A DNA stretch of 64,000 bases from Kribbella pittospori (GTDB taxonomy: Bacteria > Actinomycetota > Actinomycetes > Propionibacteriales > Kribbellaceae), in assembly GCF_004331465.1 (NCBI RefSeq), contig NZ_SJKB01000004.1, forward strand, positions 186,001 through 250,000, in the 5' to 3' direction. Every line of letters begins with the position of its first letter. Positions within the stretch are counted from its first letter, which is position 1. A program made the translations under genes and the position numbers. The notes under the pieces are model-generated. The model was not told the origin of the DNA. It was given only the letters and a program-made list of their open reading frames with translations, and made no database searches. Positions 44,715 through 53,409 of this stretch are shown here, piece by piece.

Positions 44715-44748
44715 AGGCCCGGACCACCCACCTGGATGGTCCGGGCCT
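44715..44748 (-). terminator. Terminator of the ilvBNC operon
   Basis: AGGCCCGGACCA (44715-44726) and TGGTCCGGGCCT (44737-44748) form a perfect 12-base stem with a 10-base loop, 16 bases past the ilvC stop. Confidence 0.85.
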
Positions 44749-44763
44749 ATCACAAAGGTGGTG

Positions 44764-45819
<1,056 letters not shown>

Positions 45820-45832
45820 TCAGTTACGGCTG

Positions 45833-46474
45833 TCAGGCCTGGCGAGCCGGGGCCACGGGTCGGCCCGGCGGCGGCGCCGGCACCGGGTGGTGCGGGTGCG
45901 GACGGTCGGCGGGTTGCGCCTGGACGTTCGGGGGACCCGACGCGACGTGCGGGGGTGGCACCGGAACCGGCCGAAGGGTGCGGTCGGAGATGGAGCGACT
46001 GCCCCGGCCGATCGCCACCATGCCGGACTGCACCAGCTCGCGGACGCCGAACGGTTCCAGCACCCGGAGCATGGCCTCGAGCTTCTCGGGATTGCCGGTC
46101 GCCTCGATCGTGATCGCGTCCGGAGCCACGTCCACCACCTTCGCACGGAACAGCTGGACGGTCTCCAGCACCTGTCCCCTGCTCAGGGTGTCCGCCTTGA
46201 CCTTCACCAGCAGCAGTTCACGCTGCACGGTCTGGCTGGGCTCGAGTTCGACGATCTTGATCACGTTCACGAGCTTGTTCAGCTGCTTGGTGATCTGCTC
46301 CAGCGGCTGCTCGTCCACGCTGACCGCGATGGTCATCCGGGACACCTCCGGGTGCTCGGTCGGACCGACCGCGAGGGAGTCGATGTTGAACCCGCGGCGG
46401 GAGATCAGCGCGGCCACCCGGGCCAGCACACCGTGCTTGTTCTCCACCAGGATCGACAACGTGTGCTTGCTCAT
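45833..46474 (-). CDS. ilvN: Acetolactate synthase regulatory subunit with Pro-rich tail
   Basis: A 213-residue ACT-domain subunit: KHTLSILVENKHGVLARVAALISRRGFNIDSLAVG and a second ACT-like half. Residues beyond about 165 form an extra Pro-rich tail (PVPVPPPHVASGPPN, HPHHPVPAPPPG), about 40 residues longer than the usual subunit. It confers valine feedback on IlvB. ATG overlaps the ilvB TAA by one base (TAATG), so translation is coupled. Confidence 0.94.
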   Translation of the reverse strand: MSKHTLSILVENKHGVLARVAALISRRGFNIDSLAVGPTEHPEVSRMTIAVSVDEQPLEQITKQLNKLVNVIKIVELEPSQTVQRELLLVKVKADTLSRGQVLETVQLFRAKVVDVAPDAITIEATGNPEKLEAMLRVLEPFGVRELVQSGMVAIGRGSRSISDRTLRPVPVPPPHVASGPPNVQAQPADRPHPHHPVPAPPPGRPVAPARQA

Positions 46475-48222
46475 TACAGCTCCTCGCTGTCCCAGGCCGG
46501 CGCCATGTCGCGGGCGATCTGGATGTCGTCGTTGCTGGTGCCGGCCGCGACCATCGGCCAGACCATCGCGTCGCGGTGCACGACGAAGTCGACCACGACC
46601 GGCGCGTCGGTGACCGCCATCGCCTTCTCGATCGTGGCGTCGACCGAGTCGCGGTCGGAGCAGCGCAGCCCGACGCCACCCATCGCCTCGGACAGCTTGG
46701 CGAAGTCCGGGATCCGGGCCGAGTGCAGATCGGTGTTGGAGTAGCGCTTGTCGTAGAACAGCGTCTGCCACTGCCGGACCATGCCCAGCGACTGGTTGTT
46801 GATCACGGCAACCTTGATCGGGATGCCCTCCAGCGCGCAGGTGACCAGCTCCTGGTTGGTCATCTGGAAGCAGCCGTCCCCGTCGATCGCCCACACGGTC
46901 TTGTCCGGCCGGGCGACCTTGGCTCCCATCGCGGCCGGAACGGCGTACCCCATGGTGCCGAGACCACCGGAGTTCAGCCAGTGGCGCGGCTTCTCGAACG
47001 GGAGGTAGTGCGCGGCCCACATCTGGTGCTGGCCGACGCCCGCGGTGTAGACGGCGTCCGGGCCGGCGATCTTGCCGATCCGCTCGATCACGTACTGCGG
47101 GGACAGGCTGCCGTCCTCGGGTTCGTCGTACGCGACCGGGTACTTGGTCCGTACGGCCTCGAGCTGGTGCCGCCACGTGTCGTACGACGGGGTGCGGCCG
47201 GCGCTCGCGATCTCGGTCTGGAGCGCGGCGATCAGGTCGGTGATGACCTCCTTGCAGTCACCCACGATCGGCACGTCGGCGGCCCGGTTCTTGCCGATCT
47301 CGGCCGGGTCGATGTCGGCGTGGATGACCTTCGCCTCGGGGGCGAACGAGTCGAGCTTGCCGGTCACCCGGTCGTCGAAGCGGGCACCCAGGCAGATGAG
47401 CAGATCGGATCGCTGGAGCGCCCCGACCGCGGAGACCGAGCCGTGCATGCCCGGCATGCCGAAGTGGAGATCGTGGGTGTCCGGCAGCGCGCCGCGGGCC
47501 ATCAGCGTGGTCACCACCGGGATGCCGAGGAGCTCGGCGAGTTCCTTCAGCTCGGCGTGGGCCTGGGCCCGGATCACCCCGCCGCCGACGTACAGGACCG
47601 GCTTCTCGGCCGCGGCGATCAGGCGGGCCGCCTCGCGCACCTGCTTGGGGTGCGGACGCGTCACCGGGCGATAGCCGGGCAGCGAGAGCTCGGTCGGCCA
47701 TTGGAAGTCGACGCGGGCCTGCATCGCGTCCTTGGTCACGTCGACCAGCACCGGGCCGGGCCGGCCGGTCGAGGCGATGTGGAAGGCCTCGGCCACCGTG
47801 GTGGCGATGTCGTTCGGGTCGTTGACCAGGAAGTTGTGCTTGGTGATCGGCATCGTGATGCCGCGGATGTCGGCCTCCTGGAAGGCGTCCGTCCCGATCG
47901 CGGCGCTGGCCACCTGGCCGGTGATCGCGACCATCGGGACCGAGTCCATGTACGCGTCGGCGATCGGCGTCACCAGGTTGGTCGCGCCCGGCCCGGAGGT
48001 CGCCATGCACACGCCGGTCTTGCCGGACGCGGAGGCGTACCCCTGGGCGGCGTGGCCGGCGCCCTGCTCGTGACGTACCAGGATGTGGCGGATCTGGGTC
48101 GAGTCGAGCATCGGGTCGTACGCCGGGAGGATCGCGCCACCCGGGATGCCGAAGACGGTGTCCACTCCGGCATGTTCCAGTGCGCGGATCAGAGCCTGTG
48201 CCCCGGTCAGCTGCTCACTCAT
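46474..48222 (-). CDS. ilvB: Acetolactate synthase large subunit
   Basis: A 582-residue thiamine diphosphate enzyme making acetolactate or acetohydroxybutyrate. The TPP motif runs [20 protein letters not shown] to VINNQSLG, Glu in [14 protein letters not shown] activates TPP, and a FAD-binding central domain lies between. ATG 48222 follows the attenuated leader at 48347-48443. First gene of ilvBNC. Confidence 0.97.
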   Translation of the reverse strand: MSEQLTGAQALIRALEHAGVDTVFGIPGGAILPAYDPMLDSTQIRHILVRHEQGAGHAAQGYASASGKTGVCMATSGPGATNLVTPIADAYMDSVPMVAITGQVASAAIGTDAFQEADIRGITMPITKHNFLVNDPNDIATTVAEAFHIASTGRPGPVLVDVTKDAMQARVDFQWPTELSLPGYRPVTRPHPKQVREAARLIAAAEKPVLYVGGGVIRAQAHAELKELAELLGIPVVTTLMARGALPDTHDLHFGMPGMHGSVSAVGALQRSDLLICLGARFDDRVTGKLDSFAPEAKVIHADIDPAEIGKNRAADVPIVGDCKEVITDLIAALQTEIASAGRTPSYDTWRHQLEAVRTKYPVAYDEPEDGSLSPQYVIERIGKIAGPDAVYTAGVGQHQMWAAHYLPFEKPRHWLNSGGLGTMGYAVPAAMGAKVARPDKTVWAIDGDGCFQMTNQELVTCALEGIPIKVAVINNQSLGMVRQWQTLFYDKRYSNTDLHSARIPDFAKLSEAMGGVGLRCSDRDSVDATIEKAMAVTDAPVVVDFVVHRDAMVWPMVAAGTSNDDIQIARDMAPAWDSEEL

Positions 48223-48346
48223 GAGTGCCTTCCCTCAGTCCTGTCACGATATTGCCGTTGACGATCTGGCTTTGTCGCGATCGATCCATCCTCGCTTGTG
48301 GCCGTTTCCAGGTCGTCTCTGGGTCGCAGATAGTCGCCCTGGCAAC

Positions 48347-48379
48347 AAAAAACCCCTTCCGCCGGGTTGGCTGAAGGGG
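48347..48379 (-). terminator. Attenuator terminator before ilvB
   Basis: On the minus strand CCCCTTC (48373-48379) pairs with GAAGGGG (48353-48359) around a 13-base loop, followed by six T (48347-48352). It comes 22 bases after the leader-peptide stop. Classic transcription attenuator of branched-chain operons. Confidence 0.9.
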
Positions 48380-48401
48380 CGCGCTCGACTCGGTGGTCGC
48401 G

Positions 48402-48443
48402 TCAGTCGGCGCGCCGCACAAGTACGAGGAGAATCGATCGCAT
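48402..48443 (-). CDS. ilvB leader peptide (MRSILLVLVRRAD)
   Basis: A 13-residue peptide, ATG 48441-48443 to TGA 48402-48404, with Ile-Leu-Leu-Val-Leu-Val in a row. TTGACC (48475-48480) and AATGTT (48450-48455) on the minus strand would start RNA at or next to the ATG. Matches known actinobacterial ilvB leaders. Shortage of charged Ile, Leu or Val tRNA would stall ribosomes and prevent termination. Confidence 0.85.
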   Translation of the reverse strand: MRSILLVLVRRAD

Positions 48444-48519
48444 GTAGGCAACATTCGCCGACGCACCGCGATCGGGTCAAGTTCGCCGCTCATGTGTCCC
48501 ATTCCTTGAGATGACTGTC

Positions 48520-50196
48520 TTAGATGCAGACAGCCCCTTCGGACGCCGAGCGGACCAGGCGGGTGTACTTGCCGAGCACGCCCTTGGTGATCGCCGGCGT
48601 CTTCGGAGTCCAGCCCTCCTTGCGACGTTCGAGTTCCTCCGGGCTGAGGTGTAGGTCGAGGGTGCGGTTCTTGACGTCGAGGGTGATCCGGTCGCCGTCG
48701 CGGACGAACGCGATCGGGCCGCCGTCGACGGCCTCCGGTGCGACATGGCCCACGCAGAGTCCCGTCGTACCGCCGGAGAAACGGCCGTCGGTGAGCAGCA
48801 GAACCTCCTTGCCGAGGCCCGCGCCCTTGATCGCGCCGGTGACCGCGAGCATCTCGCGCATCCCGGGGCCGCCCTTCGGGCCTTCGTAGCGGATCACCAC
48901 GACGTCGCCGGGGTTCAGTCCGGCGACCGCGTCCATGGCTGGGCGTTCGCCGTCGAAGACTCGCGCCGTACCTTCGAAGACGTCGGAGTCGAAGCCGGCG
49001 CTCTTCACCACCGCGCCTTCCGGAGCGAGCGAGCCGTGCAGGATCGTGATGCCGCCGGTGCCGTGGATCGGCTTGTCCAGCGCGCGGATGATCGTGCCGT
49101 CGACGTCCGGCGGCGCGATGTCGGCGAGGTTCTCGGCCATCGTCTTGCCGGTGACGGTCATGCAGTCTCCGTGCAGCAGGCCGGCGTCGAGGAGCGACCG
49201 CATGACGACCGGGATGCCGCCGACGCGATCCACGTCCGTCATCACGTAGCGCCCGAACGGCTTGAGGTCGCCGAGGTGCGGGACCCGGTCGCCGATCCGG
49301 TTGAAGTCCGCGAGCGTCAAGTCGACGTCGGCCTCGCGCGCGATCGCGAGCAGATGCAGTACGGCGTTCGTCGAGCCACCGAGCGCCATCACGACCGCGA
49401 TGGCGTTCTCGAAGGCTTCCTTGGTGAGGATCTGGCGGGCCGTGATCCCCTTCTGTAGAAGGCCAACCGCGGCCTCGCCGGACTTGCGGGCGTAGCCGTC
49501 GCGGCGGCGGTCGACTGCGGGTGGGGCGGCCGAGCCGGGGAGCGACATACCGAGCGCTTCGGCGGAGGCGGCCATGGTGTTTGCGGTGTACATGCCGCCG
49601 CAGGCGCCTTCGCCTGGGCAGATGGCACGCTCGACCGCGTCCACCTCGTCCTGCGTGATCAGGCCGCGCAGACAGGCGCCGACCGCCTCGAACGCGTCGA
49701 TGATCGTGACGTCCTTGTCGCCGAGCTTGCCGGGCATGATCGATCCGGCGTACAGGAACACACTCGCCAGATCGAGACGCGCAGCAGCCATCAGCATGCC
49801 GGGCAGGGACTTGTCACAGCCTGCCAGCAGGACCGAGCCGTCCAGCCGCTCGGCCTCCATCACGGTCTCGACCGAGTCGGCGATGATCTCGCGGCTGACG
49901 AGCGAGTAGTGCATGCCGACATGGCCCATCGAGATGCCGTCGGACACGCTGATCGTGCCGAACTCCAGTGGGTAGCCGCCGGCCGCGTGCACGCCCTCCT
50001 TGACCGCCTTCGCGAGCCGGTCCAGGGACAGGTTGCACGGAGTGATCTCGTTCCAGCTCGAGGCGACTCCGACCTGTGGTTTGGCCCAGTCGTCGTCGCC
50101 CATCCCGACGGCGCGGAGCATCCCGCGCGAGGCGGTCGCCTCCAGTCCGTCGGTGACCGTCCGGCTGCGTGGCTTCACATCGACCATGCGGCTCAC
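48520..50196 (-). CDS. ilvD: Dihydroxy-acid dehydratase
   Basis: A 558-residue Fe-S enzyme that dehydrates dihydroxy acids in Val/Ile synthesis. Cluster cysteines are in [21 protein letters not shown] and [36 protein letters not shown] is the C-terminal signature. GTG 50196 or ATG 50187 could start; no clear binding site precedes either. It stands upstream of the ilvB leader and probably has its own transcript. Confidence 0.96.
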   Translation of the reverse strand: MSRMVDVKPRSRTVTDGLEATASRGMLRAVGMGDDDWAKPQVGVASSWNEITPCNLSLDRLAKAVKEGVHAAGGYPLEFGTISVSDGISMGHVGMHYSLVSREIIADSVETVMEAERLDGSVLLAGCDKSLPGMLMAAARLDLASVFLYAGSIMPGKLGDKDVTIIDAFEAVGACLRGLITQDEVDAVERAICPGEGACGGMYTANTMAASAEALGMSLPGSAAPPAVDRRRDGYARKSGEAAVGLLQKGITARQILTKEAFENAIAVVMALGGSTNAVLHLLAIAREADVDLTLADFNRIGDRVPHLGDLKPFGRYVMTDVDRVGGIPVVMRSLLDAGLLHGDCMTVTGKTMAENLADIAPPDVDGTIIRALDKPIHGTGGITILHGSLAPEGAVVKSAGFDSDVFEGTARVFDGERPAMDAVAGLNPGDVVVIRYEGPKGGPGMREMLAVTGAIKGAGLGKEVLLLTDGRFSGGTTGLCVGHVAPEAVDGGPIAFVRDGDRITLDVKNRTLDLHLSPEELERRKEGWTPKTPAITKGVLGKYTRLVRSASEGAVCI

Positions 50197-50208
50197 TCTA
50201 TTCCGGTC

Positions 50209-51198
50209 TCAGGACATCTGATGTGCGACCGCGGTGGCGAAGGCGGTGAGCGGGTCGGGGTCGTTGGTGTAGCCCCACGGCAGGCTCTCGATCCGGCCTG
50301 TCGTCAGTGCGGCGTGCTCCATCGCGGCCGCTTTGGCTCCGACCGCCTTCAACGCGAACGCCATCGCACCGTGCGCGGAGATGTCCTCCGGCTGTCGCTC
50401 GCGCCCGGGCGCCCACCATTTGTCCCGTGCCGCCAGCAGTTCGTCCCGCCGGTTCGAGACCTCGCGTGTGAAGCGGGCGCCGCGCTGCAGCCGGGAAAGC
50501 TCGCTGTCGCCGAGTACGTCGACCCACACCTCGTTGATCACCTGCGCGGCGACGGCACACAAAACGCTCCCCGGCGGTGCGTTCGTCACCACTTGCTGAC
50601 CGAAGTACACGAGCTCGGCGAGCTCCAGACCGGACCACTTCGGAGCCAGCACCTGCACCCGCCCGCTGTGCGCGGCATAGCTGTCAGGATGCCGCGCCAC
50701 CGCGGACCGAAAGACCTCGTCCTTGAACTCCATCGACGACTGCAGTCCGACCGTCACCCACTGCATGACCTCCCACGGAGCCGCATCGTCAGGCGCCGCA
50801 TCGATCGCATGATTCAGTACTGCGCCCGCGGTCCCGAGGATCCCGTGGAAGGACGCGAACTGCTGCTCAGAGACGTACTTCGCGCGACTCCCGCTCCGCC
50901 CCTCCCACGCCTCGAACACCAACGTCTGCCCAAGCCACTGCAAGAGATCCGGGTCGCCGGGCAGCGCCTCCAGCCGCAACTCCAACTGCCCACTGTGCCC
51001 AACCGCCGCCTGCCCCAGCCCCATCACCCGCACCGACCGCAGCCCGGTATTCACCGGCGTCGCCTTCAGCAACGCCATCCCCGTCGACAGATCGCCGGCG
51101 CGCACAGCGGCGTACGCCTGATCGAGCTCGGCATCCGCCCACGCCTGATCAAGCCGAAGCCTGGAGACATCCACCGCCTTGCGAGAGAAGATCCCCAT
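50209..51198 (-). CDS. Hypothetical helical protein, TPR-like
   Basis: 329 residues from ATG 51196-51198 (MGIFSRKAVDVSRLRLDQAW). Alternating helices with ARHPDSYAAHSGRV and LGQAAVGHSGQLELRLEALPGDPDLLQWLGQTL suggest a tetratricopeptide-like superhelix. Soluble, no enzyme motif. Its stop is 13 bases from the ilvD start, so it may read into ilvD. No family name. Confidence 0.65.
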   Translation of the reverse strand: MGIFSRKAVDVSRLRLDQAWADAELDQAYAAVRAGDLSTGMALLKATPVNTGLRSVRVMGLGQAAVGHSGQLELRLEALPGDPDLLQWLGQTLVFEAWEGRSGSRAKYVSEQQFASFHGILGTAGAVLNHAIDAAPDDAAPWEVMQWVTVGLQSSMEFKDEVFRSAVARHPDSYAAHSGRVQVLAPKWSGLELAELVYFGQQVVTNAPPGSVLCAVAAQVINEVWVDVLGDSELSRLQRGARFTREVSNRRDELLAARDKWWAPGRERQPEDISAHGAMAFALKAVGAKAAAMEHAALTTGRIESLPWGYTNDPDPLTAFATAVAHQMS

Positions 51199-51381
51199 GG
51201 TCGGATCGTACGGCGCGTCACGGGTTGTACCCGGCCAGGAGGTTGGCGCCATCCACTCCGCGCCGACCCCGGATCACTGACCCACCACGAGCCTGCCGAG
51301 CCCGGAGGGTGCAGGCTGACTGGTCCTGCTCGGCAACCCGGACCTGCAGGGCGCTGTCGTGAAGCGGCTCGCCGTACGCCC

Positions 51382-51446
51382 GCGACCTTGAGCACCGGCC
51401 AACCATCCGCGGCCAGTTCTGGTGGTCGGCCCGTGCTCAAGGTCGC
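51382..51446. repeat. Dispersed palindromic element, copy 2
   Basis: Halves GCGACCTTGAGCACCGGCCA... and ...GTGCTCAAGGTCGC pair at 21 of 23 positions. The outer 14 bases are a perfect inverted repeat. End sequences resemble copies at 37824 and 51671. Confidence 0.75.
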
Positions 51447-51670
51447 GCCAGCACGTTGGCTACCCGGCGTCCGGTTGTCGGGGCCGTGAACGGGACCTGG
51501 GGGCCATGGACACGGCACGACCTGTTCACGGTCACGACAAGCTGTTCACGGCCCCGCCCCGAGCACGCAAACCCCCACCAGCGACCACCCGCCCCGCGCT
51601 GAACACGCGCGGGTACGCCCGGGTCCTCCGGCCCACGTGTCCCCTCGCGTCGCCTGCTGTCCCACGGCCG

Positions 51671-51732
51671 ACTCTGTGCACCGATCAACCACCACCGACC
51701 GTCCCGCGTGACCAATCGGTGCACAAGGTCGC
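51671..51732. repeat. Dispersed palindromic element, copy 3
   Basis: GTGCACCGAT (51676-51685) and ATCGGTGCAC (51715-51724) are perfect inverted halves. The left end GTGCACCGATCAACCA and right end GTGCACAAGGTCGCG match copy 2 at 13 of 16 and 14 of 15 positions. Confidence 0.65.
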
Positions 51733-51931
51733 GTCCGGAACCCATGCGGAGACCGGCCGATCCGCCGGGCCGTGGGTAGCAGGCGGGTGGTCGCGGACCT
51801 GCAGGCCATCACAACGACCGAGCCGTAGGCCGTGGTGACTCGGCTCCCGCCTGGCCACGACACCACCGGGGGCACGGTCGGCCATTGTGATGGCCTGGCG
51901 GTCCGCAGGACGGCGGATCGTCGGGTCATGG

Positions 51932-52035
51932 GCGGACGTGCAGCACTCACCAACCACCCGGAGGGTGAGGTCGCCACGCTCACCTCGGGCGTGGAGGTCG
52001 GACGACGGGCAGGTTGGTGAGTGCTGCACGTCCGC
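51932..52035. repeat. Palindrome with perfect 24-base arms
   Basis: The arm at 51932-51955 (begins GCGGACGTGCAGCACTCACC) is the exact reverse complement of 52012-52035. A 56-base centre contains its own hairpin (GGTGAG/CTCACC). It lies 90 bases upstream of the ZTP riboswitch. Confidence 0.9.
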
Positions 52036-52125
52036 ATCCCGGCACCACCGAGGATTCCGTCCGCCTGCCCGGGCAGATGATCGCCGCAAGCGCTCAAGGA
52101 TCTCCGACGCAGGGCCCTAGACTGC

Positions 52126-52233
52126 TGAACGACCGCGACTGGCGAGGGTGGAGTACCACCGGGGAGCGGTCGGTCAGCAAGCAAGGCGTCGTCCGCCTGG
52201 GCGCCTCCGATGTGTCCTCTTAGATCTCGGAGG
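52126..52233 (+). promoter_or_regulatory. ZTP (pfl) riboswitch
   Basis: Contains the conserved pfl-motif blocks GACTGGCGAGGGTGGA (about 52137-52152), CCACCGGGGAGCG (52157-52169) and CCGCCTGGGCG. Downstream CCTCCGA (52204-52210) can pair with TCGGAGG (52227-52233), which contains the ribosome binding site of the next gene. ZTP, which builds up when folate is short, would free the site and raise AICAR formyltransferase. TAGACT at 52118-52123 is a likely -10 element. Confidence 0.88.
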
Positions 52234-52240
52234 TCGCTGG

Positions 52241-53152
52241 ATGCGTTACGGAATGAACCCACACCAGTCCGCCACCATGACGCCGGTGTCCGATCGGGCG
52301 CCGTTCACGGTGGTCAGCGGGAGTCCGTCGTACATCAATGTCCTGGATGCGCTCACCGGTTGGCAGCTCGTGCGGGAAGCGGCTGGGGCGTTCGGGGTGG
52401 TCGCTGCAGCGTCGTACAAGCACGTCTCCCCTGCCGGTGCTGCGCTGGCGGATTCGGCTTGCTCCGCGTACGAGCGTGCCCGGGACGCGGATCCGAAGTC
52501 GTCGTACGGCGATTTCATTGCGGTTTCGCATCCGGTCGACGCCGAGCTCGCGGGTGTGCTCAAGCGGGTCGTGAGCGACGGGATCATTGCGCCTGGGTAC
52601 GACGAAGGCGTCGTCGGGACGTTGGCCGGGAAGAAGCGTGGGACCTTTCTCGTCCTCGAAGCCGATGCATCGTTCGAGTCGCCGGAGCATGAGGTGCGCG
52701 AGGTGTTCGGGCTACGGCTGACGCAGCAGCGGGACGACCTGCCATTGACTCGTGGGTTGCTGGATCCCCGGGTGCCGGATGCGGCGGCCCGGGACCTGTT
52801 GCTCGGGATGATCGTGGCGCGGTACACGCAGTCCAACACGGTCGTGATGGTGAAGGACGGCACAACCATCGGCATCGGCGCCGGCCAACAGTCACGCGTC
52901 GACTGCGTCCGCCTGGCCGGCGAGAAAGCCGACGAGTGGTGGTCCCGCCGCTCGTCTGAACCGCTGACGGAAGTCGCGATGGTCTCCGACGGCGCGATCC
53001 CCTTCACCGACAACATCGAGGAGGCCCACCGCCACGGCGTAACCCACATAGCCGAACCCGGCGGCTCAATCCGCTCGGAGGAGGTAGCCGAGGCCTGCGC
53101 AGCCCACGGCATCACGCTGTCCCAGACAGGCGTACGCCTCTTCCGCCATTAA
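52241..53152 (+). CDS. Stand-alone AICAR formyltransferase (PurH-like C-terminal domain)
   Basis: 303 residues from ATG 52241 with GGAGG upstream. LRYGxNPHQ-type opening (MRYGMNPHQSA), the Lys-His catalytic pair in YKHVSPAGAA, and QSNTVVMVKDGTTIGIGAGQQSRVDC are typical of the AICAR transformylase domain. The IMP cyclohydrolase domain of bifunctional PurH is absent, so a separate cyclohydrolase or PurH must act. The ZTP riboswitch in its leader links it to folate stress. Confidence 0.88.
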   Translation: MRYGMNPHQSATMTPVSDRAPFTVVSGSPSYINVLDALTGWQLVREAAGAFGVVAAASYKHVSPAGAALADSACSAYERARDADPKSSYGDFIAVSHPVDAELAGVLKRVVSDGIIAPGYDEGVVGTLAGKKRGTFLVLEADASFESPEHEVREVFGLRLTQQRDDLPLTRGLLDPRVPDAAARDLLLGMIVARYTQSNTVVMVKDGTTIGIGAGQQSRVDCVRLAGEKADEWWSRRSSEPLTEVAMVSDGAIPFTDNIEEAHRHGVTHIAEPGGSIRSEEVAEACAAHGITLSQTGVRLFRH

Positions 53153-53274
53153 CCCCGGTGAACTGGCGGAGGCGACACTCGCACGGGTGACGGACGGGTG
53201 GGAGCAACCGCGACCACACGCCGCCCGCCTGCACACTCGCCACCGCCAGCCCCTGCCACCACCCGCCTTCGAGC

Positions 53275-53309
53275 GCGGGCGACAGCCCGCACGCCCCGGC
53301 GACAGCCGG
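53275..53309. terminator. Twin hairpins between convergent genes
   Basis: GCGGGC-GACA-GCCCGC (53275-53290) and CCGGC-GACA-GCCGG (53296-53309) are two small hairpins with the same GACA loop in the 257-base gap between convergent genes. They may act as terminators. The gap also holds two diverged copies of a GTGGGAGC...GCGA segment; no gene is seen. Confidence 0.45.
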
Positions 53310-53409
53310 AAGGTGACGGCGGTAGCCGCAAGGCGGTGGGCGCGTGGGAGCGGCTGCGAGCACGCGACGAAAGGAGCGGGCGTAGCGGCTGCGTGGGGCT
53401 CACCACATG

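Larger units (their letters stand above)
51260..52040. repeat. Gene-free region rich in long inverted repeats
   Basis: No convincing gene between 51199 and 52125. Palindromes include: 51382-51404/51424-51446 (21 of 23 pair), 51479-51491/51544-51556 (13 perfect), 51676-51685/51715-51724 (10 perfect), 51793-51814/51885-51906 (20 of 22) and 51932-51955/52012-52035 (24 perfect). Such density is far above chance. The elements could form cruciforms or RNA hairpins; see findings. Confidence 0.8.

Noticed and set aside
48215..48502. A 95-codon frame across the ilvB leader
   Set aside because: It reads through the attenuator hairpin out of frame with the leader peptide and has no support beyond being open.
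51199..52125. Several 60-240 codon open frames in the palindrome-rich gap
   Set aside because: All overlap each other on both strands, lack ribosome sites, and translate to Arg/Pro/Thr-rich low-complexity sequence.
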